DNA of 21,836 nt, taken from assembly GCA_964492425.1 (NCBI GenBank), contig CAZBKB010000016.1, positions 1 through 21,836 on the forward strand. Reading direction: 5' to 3'. A model generated the notes under the pieces. It had not been told where the DNA came from. It did no database searches and worked only from the letters and a program-made list of their open reading frames with translations. The position numbers and the translations under genes are program-made. Source of the stretch: LBZV01 sp000993855 (GTDB lineage: Bacteria; Patescibacteriota; Microgenomatia; Curtissbacterales; GWA2-41-24). Shown piece after piece: positions 5,563 through 12,778 of the stretch (within the stretch, counting starts at the first letter, position 1; the number at the start of each line of letters is the position of its first letter).

Positions 5563-7152
5563 ATGGGAATAGTCGAAGAAATAGAAAAACAAATTGAAAA
5601 GGCAAAAATATCAACTCTCCCAAAGAACATTGGCTCTATTCTCGAAATCGGAGACGGTGTCGCAAGAATAAGTGGTCTTTCTAATGTCTCAGCATCGGAA
5701 ATAATCCTTCTCCCTCACAACATTACCGGACTTGCCCTTAATTTGGAAGAAGACTCGGTTGGTACTGTCATTTTTGGCGATTGGACACTTCTCAAAGAAG
5801 GCGATAAGTGCGAAACAACCGGAAAAATTATCGAGGTTCCTGTTGGAGAAGAGTTGATCGGCCGTGTAGTCGATGCGCTCGGTAATCCTATCGACAATAA
5901 AGGTGCCATAAAAACACAAAAGCATTATCCGGCAGAAAGAATCGCACATGGAGTAATTTTTAGAAAATCAGTCGATACCCCCCTGCAGACTGGATTAAAA
6001 GCAATAGATTCTATGATTCCAATTGGCCGGGGTCAAAGAGAACTAATTATTGGGGACCGGGGTCTTGGAAAAACCGCCATAACACTCGACACAATCATAA
6101 ACCAAAAAGGTAAAAACGTCATCTGCATCTACGTTGCAATTGGCCAAAAGACCAGCAAAATTGCCCAAGTTGTCGCAACACTCGAAAAATACAAAGCACT
6201 CGAACATACAATCATAGTTTCTGCATCTGCTTCCGATTCCGCAACAATGCAGTACATTGCACCTTACGCCGGCTGTGCCATCGGTGAGTACTTTATGGAT
6301 AATGGTCGTGATGCACTTATCGTCTACGACGATCTATCAAAACACGCCTGGGCATACAGGCAACTCTCCCTTCTTCTCAAAAGACCATCTGGCCGTGAAG
6401 CATATCCGGGAGACATTTTCTATCTTCACTCAAAGCTTCTTGAGAGAGCCGCAAGGTTAGACGAAAAATACGGTGGCGGTTCCCTTACTGCCCTACCTAT
6501 TATAGAAACTCAAGCAGGTGATATTTCTGCATATATCCCAACAAACGTAATTTCTATAACAGATGGGCAAATTTTCGTAGAAGCAGATCTTTTTAACGCC
6601 GGGGTCAGACCGGCAGTTAACCCCGGTATTTCAGTTTCTCGAGTTGGCGGAGCGGCCCAAACTAAAATGATGAAACAGGTGGCCGGAACCCTGCGCCTGG
6701 ACCTTTCCCAGTACAGATCACTGGCAGCTTTTGCACAGTTTGGATCAGATCTTGATGAATCTACTAAAAAAAGATTGGAGCGGGGCCAAAGAATCGTCGA
6801 AGTTCTAAAACAACCACAACTCTCCCCAATGGATGTAGCTTCCCAAGTCGCAATTCTCTGGGCAGTCACAAACGGATACCTCGATGATATACCTCTTACC
6901 AAAATAAAAGAAAAAGAAGAAAAAATTCTCGCACTTTTTGAAGCAAACAAAAAGCTAAAAAATTACTTGGAGGAAAATCAGGAAATTGACGATTTTGCTA
7001 AAAAAGAGCTCGAAAAAATGATCAGCGGAAAAGTTAACATCACAGAAAGCACTGCAACCACTGAAATCACAGGAAAAAAATCGAAACCACAGAGAAAGAA
7101 ATCTCCAGTACCCTCAGTGGTTGCACATAAACAAAAAAGGAGGAAAAACTAG
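5563..7152 (+). CDS. atpA: ATP synthase F1 subunit alpha
   Basis: This 529-residue protein is the non-catalytic nucleotide-binding subunit of the F1 hexamer. It shows the beta-barrel domain (about 25-95), the P-loop GDRGLGKT (164-171) and the arginine finger R360 in SVSRVGGAAQ, which reaches into the catalytic site of beta. The P-loop residue after GDR is Gly, where bacterial and mitochondrial alpha subunits almost always have Gln (GDRQTGKT). Beyond the usual end (about 490) is a Lys/Arg/Pro/Ser-rich tail of about 40 residues with no clear homology. A perfect AAAGGAGG lies in the last codons (7136-7143), and the stop codon falls within the mini repeat at 7148-7168. The ATG is 7 nt after atpH, without a Shine-Dalgarno. 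Confidence 0.97.
   Translation: MGIVEEIEKQIEKAKISTLPKNIGSILEIGDGVARISGLSNVSASEIILLPHNITGLALNLEEDSVGTVIFGDWTLLKEGDKCETTGKIIEVPVGEELIGRVVDALGNPIDNKGAIKTQKHYPAERIAHGVIFRKSVDTPLQTGLKAIDSMIPIGRGQRELIIGDRGLGKTAITLDTIINQKGKNVICIYVAIGQKTSKIAQVVATLEKYKALEHTIIVSASASDSATMQYIAPYAGCAIGEYFMDNGRDALIVYDDLSKHAWAYRQLSLLLKRPSGREAYPGDIFYLHSKLLERAARLDEKYGGGSLTALPIIETQAGDISAYIPTNVISITDGQIFVEADLFNAGVRPAVNPGISVSRVGGAAQTKMMKQVAGTLRLDLSQYRSLAAFAQFGSDLDESTKKRLERGQRIVEVLKQPQLSPMDVASQVAILWAVTNGYLDDIPLTKIKEKEEKILALFEANKKLKNYLEENQEIDDFAKKELEKMISGKVNITESTATTEITGKKSKPQRKKSPVPSVVAHKQKRRKN
7136..7143 (+). promoter_or_regulatory. Displaced Shine-Dalgarno of atpG
   Basis: AAAGGAGG inside the atpA tail is a perfect ribosome binding word but lies 26 nt (from GGAGG) before the atpG ATG. 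Removing the 21-nt repeat at 7148-7168 would restore a spacing of 5. Confidence 0.5.
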
Positions 7153-7168
7153 TTACTAGCCACTAATT
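7148..7168 (+). repeat. Three tandem 7-nt units between atpA and atpG
   Basis: Three units, the first two being ACTAGTT and ACTAGCC and the third ACTAATT, fill the junction. The first unit supplies the atpA TAG stop. The period equals that of the larger arrays, but no inverted partner is seen. Confidence 0.65.
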
Positions 7169-7169
7169 T

Positions 7170-8018
7170 ATGGCACAAGTACGTGAGATTAAAAAACGAA
7201 TACGCTCTGTACAAAACACCCAAAAGGTAACCCATGCCATGGAATTGGTTGCCGCCGCAAAAATGAGAAAGGCTCAGATTTTAGCGCTTGCCGGCAGACC
7301 ATACAGCTCATCCCTTCATGAAATTTTATCAAGTGTCCAAAACGCAACAAAAATAGATACTATTCATCCACTGCTTGAAGCAAACAATAGCCAATACCAG
7401 CTAATAATCATTGTCAGCTCAGACCGTGGCCTGACTGGAGGGCTCAATCTAAACGTTTTTAGGGAAATTTTAAGGTCAGAACCAAAAAACGCTAAATATT
7501 TATCGATTGGTAAAAAAGCCCGTGATTTTACCGTAAAAACCGGTAGTGAACTCATCGCAAGCTGGCAATCAGAAGAGATTCCCTTCATCAACATGGCAAG
7601 AACACTCACAAAAATGGCAACAGAATCGTTTATGAAGCACCAATTCTCCAAAATTAGCATGATCTACCCACACTTCGATTCAACTATTAAACAAACACCG
7701 CGCTGGGTACAAATTTTGCCAATCCCACCCGAAGAAAACATAGAAGAAAGACTTGATAATATCGAATTTTTATATGAACCTACAGCAGATCAAATACTAA
7801 ACTCTATCCTAACTCACCACATACTGACCCAAATTTATCAGGTTTTGATCGAGACAAAAGCATCCGAGCACTCAGCCCGCATGGTAGCCATGAAAAACGC
7901 CACAGATGCAGCAAATGATTTAATCGACGACCTCACGCTAACTTATAATCAGGCAAGGCAAGAGTCAATCACCAAGGAACTATTGGATATAACAACAGCA
8001 CAAAGGGCATTTCAATAG
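7170..8018 (+). CDS. atpG: ATP synthase F1 subunit gamma
   Basis: This 282-residue protein is the central rotor shaft. The two ends that form its coiled coil are well conserved: the N-terminus (IKKRIRSVQNTQKVTHAMEL, about 6-25, then VAAAKMRKAQ) and the C-terminus (SARMVAMKNATDAANDLI followed by YNQARQESITKELLDI, about 236-276). The middle is the usual Rossmann-like domain with SSDRGLTGGLN at about 87-97. Length is normal. The start ATG is separated from a perfect Shine-Dalgarno by the mini repeat, so its translation may be weak or coupled to atpA. It is followed by the atpD array. Confidence 0.97.
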   Translation: MAQVREIKKRIRSVQNTQKVTHAMELVAAAKMRKAQILALAGRPYSSSLHEILSSVQNATKIDTIHPLLEANNSQYQLIIIVSSDRGLTGGLNLNVFREILRSEPKNAKYLSIGKKARDFTVKTGSELIASWQSEEIPFINMARTLTKMATESFMKHQFSKISMIYPHFDSTIKQTPRWVQILPIPPEENIEERLDNIEFLYEPTADQILNSILTHHILTQIYQVLIETKASEHSARMVAMKNATDAANDLIDDLTLTYNQARQESITKELLDITTAQRAFQ

Positions 8019-8140
8019 AAATTACAATGATTAATAACCAAATAGCAAACAATATTTAATGATTAAAACTTTAAATATTAAAAATTAGAATTTAAGTATT
8101 GTTTGTATTTTGTAATTTGTTATTTGGAATTTGAAAGTAT
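8019..8140 (+). repeat. Inverted 7-nt-period repeat array before atpD
   Basis: This 122-nt AT-rich gap contains a left array with consensus near AATAACA (8020-8054), a middle of related 7-nt AT words, and a right array (8097-8138) with consensus TGTTATT, the exact reverse complement of the left. CAAACAATA (8046-8054) pairs perfectly with TATTGTTTG (8097-8105), and pairing continues outward with one bulge. The right array stops 2 nt before the atpD ATG; no Shine-Dalgarno is visible. Confidence 0.75.
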
Positions 8141-9538
8141 ATGGCAATAAATACAGGCAGAATCGTTTCAATCATAGGTCCAGTAATCGACGTCGAATTC
8201 GAAAGTGGCCAACTCCCTGACATCTACAACGCCCTCGAAGTTAAAAGTCCCATCAACCAAACAAAGCTGCAACCTAATCACCTGATTTTAGAAGTCCAGC
8301 AACATTTAGGGGATAATGTCGTAAGAACCATTGCCCTTGGTTCCACAGACGGCATTAAGCGTGGTATAGAAGCAACAAATTCGGGAGCGCCAATTTCTGT
8401 ACCTGTAGGCGAAGAAACGCTTGGCCGAATCTTCAACATTTTCGGCGAACCTGTAGACGGCAAAGGTCCAGTCAAGACAAAAAAACGTTACCCCATCCAC
8501 CGTAAAGCACCAACGCTGGAAGAGCAAGAAACCAAGTTAGAAATCCTGGAAACAGGCATCAAGGTAATTGATTTAATAACTCCATTCAATAAAGGCGGTA
8601 AAATTGGGGTCTTCGGAGGCGCCGGAGTTGGCAAAACTGTCATCATCCAGGAGCTTATCAACAACATCGCCAAAGCCCACGGGGGCTTCTCCGTATTCGC
8701 TGGAGTCGGCGAAAGAACTCGCGAAGGAAACGATCTTTACCGCGAAATGCAGGAAGCAGGCGTTCTTTCTAAACTAGCCATGGTATTTGGGCAAATGAAT
8801 GAACCGCCCGGAGCAAGATTTCGGGTTGCTTTATCCGCCCTTTCCATAGCCGAGTACTTCCGTGACGAAAAAAATCAGGACGTACTCCTCTTTATCGACA
8901 ACATTTTCCGCTTCGCCCAAGCCGGATCAGAAGTATCAGCCCTTCTTGGCCGCACTCCTTCTGCAGTCGGCTATCAGCCAACGCTAGCAGCAGAAATGGG
9001 GCAACTCCAAGAAAGAATAACCTCAACAAAAAAAGGCTCAATCACTTCTCTTCAGGCAATTTACGTTCCGGCAGACGATTATACCGATCCGGCACCAGTT
9101 GCCACTTTTGCCCACCTTGATTCAACAATTTCACTTGAGCGCTCCATTGCAGAGCAGGGAATCTACCCGGCAGTTGACCCACTAGCATCAACATCCAGAA
9201 ATCTGGATCCGGCAATCGTCGGCCAAAAACACTACGATGTTGCCCGTAGCGTTCAAAAAGTACTCCAGCGTTATAAAGAACTTGCAGACATCATTGCGAT
9301 TTTAGGCGTCGAGGAACTTTCAGACGAAGACAAAATCACGGTTACTCGCGCCCGCAAAATCCAGAATTTCCTTTCGCAACCAATGTTCGTCGCCGAAACC
9401 TTCACCGGCCGCAAAGGTGAATACGTCCCGATTGAAAAAACCGTCGAAGGTTTCGAAAAGATATTGAACGGTGAATATGACAATGTTGACGAATCAGAGT
9501 TCTATATGAAGGGTGATATAAGTACAGTCAAAAAATAG
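8141..9538 (+). CDS. atpD: ATP synthase F1 subunit beta
   Basis: This 465-residue protein is the catalytic subunit. It has the P-loop GGAGVGKT (about 158-165), the catalytic glutamate in GERTREGNDLY (about 187-197), the Walker B segment DVLLFIDNIFRFAQAG, and the lever motif EELSDED in place of the classical DELSEED. Length and all domains are normal. It follows a 122-nt gap filled by the inverted 7-nt array and is followed after 3 nt by a small membrane gene. No Shine-Dalgarno is visible, so initiation probably depends on the structured gap or on an unannotated signal. Confidence 0.98.
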   Translation: MAINTGRIVSIIGPVIDVEFESGQLPDIYNALEVKSPINQTKLQPNHLILEVQQHLGDNVVRTIALGSTDGIKRGIEATNSGAPISVPVGEETLGRIFNIFGEPVDGKGPVKTKKRYPIHRKAPTLEEQETKLEILETGIKVIDLITPFNKGGKIGVFGGAGVGKTVIIQELINNIAKAHGGFSVFAGVGERTREGNDLYREMQEAGVLSKLAMVFGQMNEPPGARFRVALSALSIAEYFRDEKNQDVLLFIDNIFRFAQAGSEVSALLGRTPSAVGYQPTLAAEMGQLQERITSTKKGSITSLQAIYVPADDYTDPAPVATFAHLDSTISLERSIAEQGIYPAVDPLASTSRNLDPAIVGQKHYDVARSVQKVLQRYKELADIIAILGVEELSDEDKITVTRARKIQNFLSQPMFVAETFTGRKGEYVPIEKTVEGFEKILNGEYDNVDESEFYMKGDISTVKK

Positions 9539-9541
9539 TGT

Positions 9542-9829
9542 ATGAACTTAGGGAACCCTATTGCTTGGATATTCTTTTCTTTGATTTGGTCTTTGCCGTC
9601 GATCGCAGTTCTACTGATAGTAATCGGTGCAATACTTAGTTTTTTAAAAGTTGAGAAAAGCGTGACATTTATGCTCACAGCTTCGGTAGTTATGTTTTTT
9701 TTGATAGGGATCACTTATATGTCCTACATTGTATTTATTGAAAAATACCCCAATTCAAACAAGATCGAAAATATGATCGGTCTAATCATAGACTGGCCCT
9801 TTTTTCTAATTTTATATAGAGCCCACTAA
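9542..9829 (+). CDS. Small membrane protein inserted in the atp operon
   Basis: I do not recognise this 95-residue protein. It has two strong membrane segments (about 8-35 and 42-66) and a weaker one (about 77-91), with Lys/Glu and Asn/Lys loops between them. It lies 3 nt after atpD and 7 nt before atpC, in the operon direction, so it is almost surely co-transcribed with the ATP synthase genes. The known accessory genes atpI and atpZ normally lie before atpB, and no similarity to them is apparent beyond hydrophobicity. An assembly or regulatory role for F0 is a guess from position. A minus-strand frame covers part of it, but the plus frame fits the tight spacing and is more protein-like. Confidence 0.7.
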   Translation: MNLGNPIAWIFFSLIWSLPSIAVLLIVIGAILSFLKVEKSVTFMLTASVVMFFLIGITYMSYIVFIEKYPNSNKIENMIGLIIDWPFFLILYRAH

Positions 9830-9836
9830 AAATAAT

Positions 9837-10247
9837 ATGCTACATCTCCAAATCATAACTCCCGAAAAAACAGTTTTCGATGACGAAGTCGAGCAGGTTT
9901 CTATACCCACATCTAACGGTCAAATTACCATCCTGCCCCATCACACAAACCTCATTACATCCGTCGAGCCCGGCGGGATTGTTCTCAAAAAGCACCAAAA
10001 AGAAACTCATCTCGCATCAGGATACGGCTTCGCCCAGGTTGCAAACAACCAGATCAAAGTCTTGGTAGACCTTGCTGCGCCAGAAGAAGAAATCGAAGAA
10101 AAAGCAATCGAGATGGCCAAAAAAGAGGCAGAGGAAGCACTTGCAAAGAAACATGAACTCTCGGAAGAAGAATACGCCATCGCCGCAGCCAATCTCCAAA
10201 AGGCCCTTATCCAGCTCAAGGTCAAAAGAAGACACAGGCGTGTTTAG
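9837..10247 (+). CDS. atpC: ATP synthase F1 subunit epsilon
   Basis: This 136-residue protein has the epsilon plan: an N-terminal beta sandwich (about 1-82, with TSNGQITILPHHTNLIT and a Gly-Tyr-Gly-Phe strand) and a C-terminal pair of charged helices (about 85-132). Epsilon binds gamma and the c-ring and can inhibit ATP hydrolysis through its helices. The helical part is rich in Glu, Ala and Lys and ends in a basic KVKRRHRRV. It closes the operon; the next gene, cmk, follows after a 101-nt 7-nt-period array and may be read through. Confidence 0.95.
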   Translation: MLHLQIITPEKTVFDDEVEQVSIPTSNGQITILPHHTNLITSVEPGGIVLKKHQKETHLASGYGFAQVANNQIKVLVDLAAPEEEIEEKAIEMAKKEAEEALAKKHELSEEEYAIAAANLQKALIQLKVKRRHRRV

Positions 10248-10348
10248 TATAATTTAAAAGTCATAAGTCAAAATTCAAAATTACAAATAAAAAGTTTTTA
10301 CTTTTAACTTACACTTCTGACTTTTGCATTTTAACTTTTGACTTACCT
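10248..10348 (+). repeat. Inverted 7-nt-period repeat array before cmk
   Basis: The 101-nt gap is exactly as long as the atpF one and again reads in sevens: left consensus CAAAAGT (10255-10288), right consensus TGACTTT (about 10296-10345). TAAGTCAAAA (10264-10273) pairs perfectly with TTTTGACTTA (10336-10345) and pairing continues inward with mismatches. The right arm ends 3 nt before the ATG; no Shine-Dalgarno and no T-rich terminator is seen. Confidence 0.75.
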
Positions 10349-10867
10349 ATGTATAAATCCATTACCATCTCCGGCCCCATCGCCTCCGGCACCACCACAG
10401 CTGCCAAAACCCTCGCCCAAAAACTCAACCTCGAATATCACTCGGCAGGTGAGTTTTTCCGCAAATACATGAAGGGCCACAATATCCCCCTGCCCAATAA
10501 GGAAGAAATCCCCGACGACGTCGAGCGCGCTTTGGACAAAGAGCTGACTACCTTACTTGCATCAAATAAGCCGGTTGTTGTAGACGGTCTCTATTCCGGA
10601 TATTTTGCCCGGAATATGCCCCGTGTCCTAAAGGTTAAACTCACTGCCGATGAAAGTGTCAGGATTAAAAGAGCCCTTGAGCGAGGCCAAAACGAAACTG
10701 CCCAAGACGTCAGGCGTCGGGACAAAGCACATGATTTAAAATTCCGCAAACTGTACGCAACCGAAGATTTCCTCGACCCAAAATTTTTCGACCTAATAAT
10801 TGACAACTCAAACGCTTCGCAAGAAGAAGTCACAGAAAAAATTATTAAAAAGTACAAAGAAGACTAA
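10349..10867 (+). CDS. cmk: Cytidylate kinase-like nucleoside monophosphate kinase
   Basis: This 172-residue protein has an N-terminal P-loop of the form GPIASGTTT (9-17), with Thr where most kinases have Lys, as in archaeal-type cytidylate kinases. The length (about 170-190 for that type, against about 225 for the usual bacterial Cmk), the following AKTLAQKLNLEYHSAGEFFR segment (about 19-38) and the late Asp-Arg lid (RRRDKAHDLKF, about 122-132) fit. It would phosphorylate CMP or dCMP with ATP. It follows atpC through the repeat array and its stop overlaps that of nadK by 4 bp. Assignment to the family is good; substrate is inferred. Confidence 0.75.
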   Translation: MYKSITISGPIASGTTTAAKTLAQKLNLEYHSAGEFFRKYMKGHNIPLPNKEEIPDDVERALDKELTTLLASNKPVVVDGLYSGYFARNMPRVLKVKLTADESVRIKRALERGQNETAQDVRRRDKAHDLKFRKLYATEDFLDPKFFDLIIDNSNASQEEVTEKIIKKYKED

Positions 10868-11652
10868 GAAATCGCTCTACTTCCTAATCCAAACTTCATA
10901 TTCAAAGCTTTGAGAAACTGCTTATCACTTAAATACCCGAGTTTAACTCTATATTTCCCCCTTTTAATTTCAATTCTATCGCCGGTCGATACCTTCCTGT
11001 GTTCCTGCCCATCAACAATTAGTAACACATTATCGCCTCGCACTATCTCAATCTTTACCAGCTCGTCCGGGGAAAGCATGACTGAGGGAATTGGCAACCC
11101 AATTGGGTTAATCGGAGTTACCAGCATACAATCCAAATCCGGGTCAACTATCGGCCCCCCGCTGGAAAGTGAATAAGCAGTTGAGCCAGTTTGTGAAGCA
11201 ATAATGACACCGTCTCCTAAAACCTTTAAAAACTCCACCTCTCTTACACCAACCCGAAGCTCGACTACACGATACAAACCTTTAACAACCGCCTCATTCA
11301 CTGCCCTAAAGTTATCTTTGCCAATTTTGATATCCAGAGAAATCCTCTCAGAAATAAATGTCTTACCGGCCAAAACCCGATCAACAGCTAACCTCCAATC
11401 ATGTGCATCAACCGCAGTTAAGAAACCCAAGCTCCCTGTATTTATTCCAATAATCGGAATACCAAGCTCCACATATTCGCACGCTTTATGGATTAAAGTG
11501 CCGTCCCCGCCAAGAGTAACAATATAATCTGAACCCTTAACTTTCCTTTCATCTCTAAGTTCATGTCCTTCTTGCTCTAAATATTTTTTTATCCCAGAGA
11601 TAATACCTCGCGCTTTTTGATCGTCTTTTTTAGAAACAACTGCAATCCGCAT
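10864..11652 (-). CDS. nadK: NAD kinase
   Basis: This 262-residue protein phosphorylates NAD to NADP. The ATP/NAD motif GGDGT is at 48-52 with the catalytic Asp at 50, the NE pair at 119-120, and the conserved TGSTAYS at 155-161 followed by GGPIVDP. INTGSLGF (70-77) is also typical. Length is close to the bacterial norm (about 270-300). The ATG lies 6 nt after a perfect extended -10 (TGATATAAT), so the mRNA is predicted to be leaderless. It is convergent with cmk through a CTAA stop overlap and starts just downstream of the tRNA-Ile gene, with its promoter squeezed between them. Confidence 0.93.
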   Translation of the reverse strand: MRIAVVSKKDDQKARGIISGIKKYLEQEGHELRDERKVKGSDYIVTLGGDGTLIHKACEYVELGIPIIGINTGSLGFLTAVDAHDWRLAVDRVLAGKTFISERISLDIKIGKDNFRAVNEAVVKGLYRVVELRVGVREVEFLKVLGDGVIIASQTGSTAYSLSSGGPIVDPDLDCMLVTPINPIGLPIPSVMLSPDELVKIEIVRGDNVLLIVDGQEHRKVSTGDRIEIKRGKYRVKLGYLSDKQFLKALNMKFGLGSRAIS

Positions 11653-11658
11653 GTAGAA

Positions 11659-11667
11659 ATTATATCA
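11659..11667 (-). promoter_or_regulatory. Extended -10 promoter of nadK
   Basis: TGATATAAT on the minus strand is a perfect extended -10; 6 nt later comes the ATG at 11652, which would coincide with +1. The -35 region lies in the tRNA gene and has no match. Confidence 0.6.
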
Positions 11668-11675
11668 GGCCAGAG

Positions 11676-11748
11676 TGGGCGTGCTAGGGATCGAACCTAG
11701 GACCTTCTGTTTATAAGACAGATGCTACTGCCACTGAGCTACACGCCC
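11676..11748 (-). tRNA. tRNA-Ile with anticodon UAU
   Basis: A 73-nt cloverleaf on the minus strand: acceptor GGGCGTG pairs with CACGCCC, D stem GCTC/TAGC has one mismatch, anticodon stem TCTGT/ACAGA holds the loop CTTATAA, and T stem CTAGG/CCTAG is perfect. The anticodon is U34-A35-U36, reading AUA. Discriminator A73 fits isoleucine. CCA is not encoded. Most bacteria instead read AUA with a CAU tRNA modified to lysidine by TilS. Confidence 0.88.
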
Positions 11749-11762
11749 TGGTTTCAACGCAA

Positions 11763-11771
11763 ATTCTAACA
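11763..11771 (-). promoter_or_regulatory. Extended -10 promoter of tRNA-Ile
   Basis: TGTTAGAAT on the minus strand is an extended -10 whose start falls about 8 nt before the tRNA 5' end. No -35 match is clear. It is divergent from and close to the promoter at 11778-11805. Confidence 0.45.
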
Positions 11772-11777
11772 CTTATT

Positions 11778-11805
11778 TTGCCTCAAAAAAAGAATCTGGT
11801 ATCAT
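11778..11805 (+). promoter_or_regulatory. Promoter of the anchored Thr/Pro-rich gene
   Basis: TTGCCT (11778-11783), a 16-nt spacer and TATCAT (11800-11805) preceded by TGG, an extended -10. It ends 7 nt before the ATG at 11813, so the mRNA should be leaderless or nearly so. Confidence 0.55.
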
Positions 11806-11812
11806 TAAGCTT

Positions 11813-12709
11813 ATGATAGAAGGAAACGACCAACCACCAAAAGACGACAACCCAATAAATGACCTCTACACAACAGACCATCAACCAACTCCAAGGAAAC
11901 CTGGCAGAATAGCAAACGTCGTTGGCAAACTGGCACTTGTAGGCGCCGCAATCGGAGTTGTTGGCGCTGGTACACGGGCTCGAACGGAGAATGACCCAAC
12001 TCAACCAATAAAAGACGCGGTAGGTGTAAGTCGCACTATTAGATCTTTTACTATCGCAGACAAAATAGCCACAGACCATAAGCCGGAGCAGGAACATGTC
12101 GCACCCATCCCCACTATTGAACACCAAAGCTCTGTTGGAGATGAGGCAATCTTGTCCGAAAAAGCCGACTTAACAAAACTAGCGCAAGTATATGACAGTT
12201 TTGTAAAAGATCTAAAAGAAATACCGGGAGCAATTATGATGGGCATATCCCAACAAAATAAAGAGGGTGTTAAAATAGCAATCGGAGATAAAATCTATAA
12301 GTTTATCTGGACCAAAGGCGAGTACCAAATAGAAAAAACCTTAATCAGGGAAAGTGACGACAGAATAGATACATTCACTATTACAGATAACCTTCTGACT
12401 AAAACTTCCAGAGACATCAATCCCAATAACAATCAAACTGAAAATCAGACTACATCGCCCATAGATACCGGTGAAAGTCTCACAAACGAAATAAAAAAAG
12501 CGCATGAACAATGGACCGCGCAGCGAGATGCACAACGAGAAAATTTAACTCCGCCAACGATAGGTCCACTTAACCCAACGAATACTCCCGAACCTACACC
12601 AACCCGCATCCCAAATCCAACGCCAACAGAAACACCAGAGCCGCCTCATTCAGCCCCGAATCCGTTGAAAAGGGATATACAAGAAGCGGTCACTCAAACG
12701 GCAGAATAA
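11813..12709 (+). CDS. Membrane-anchored Thr/Pro-rich hypothetical protein
   Basis: I do not recognise this 298-residue protein. It has a polar, Asp/Pro-rich start (1-30), one membrane segment (about 33-53, Ala/Gly/Val-rich), a mixed region, a possible folded part at about 118-190 (IGDKIYKFIWTKGEYQIEK), then Asn/Thr-rich and Thr/Pro-rich repeats with PTPT-type motifs at about 250-285. The positive Arg-Lys-Pro-Gly-Arg before the membrane segment suggests the N-terminus stays inside and the long C-terminal part is outside. The Pro/Thr stretch would be an extended linker or wall-spanning stalk. The start is set by an extended -10 box 7 nt upstream. It lies next to the TraD-like cluster but convergent to it, so no functional link is shown. 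Confidence 0.7.
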   Translation: MIEGNDQPPKDDNPINDLYTTDHQPTPRKPGRIANVVGKLALVGAAIGVVGAGTRARTENDPTQPIKDAVGVSRTIRSFTIADKIATDHKPEQEHVAPIPTIEHQSSVGDEAILSEKADLTKLAQVYDSFVKDLKEIPGAIMMGISQQNKEGVKIAIGDKIYKFIWTKGEYQIEKTLIRESDDRIDTFTITDNLLTKTSRDINPNNNQTENQTTSPIDTGESLTNEIKKAHEQWTAQRDAQRENLTPPTIGPLNPTNTPEPTPTRIPNPTPTETPEPPHSAPNPLKRDIQEAVTQTAE

Positions 12710-12778
12710 CAAAAAACCGAAGCAATTTTCGCAGTAATCACACCAAACACGATAACCCAACAATCATCAGAAACATTA

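Noticed and set aside
9502..9714. Minus-strand frame opposite the small atp-operon membrane gene
   Set aside because: It overlaps the atpD end and has no promoter or ribosome site; the plus frame fits the operon spacing.
4278..10348. CRISPR array or satellite explanation for the heptad arrays
   Set aside because: There are no constant 23-40 nt repeats with unique spacers and no cas genes; units are 7 nt, degenerate and inverted around a centre.
12710..12778. Terminator between the convergent Thr/Pro-rich and TraD-like genes
   Set aside because: No hairpin followed by a T run on either strand was found in these 69 nt.
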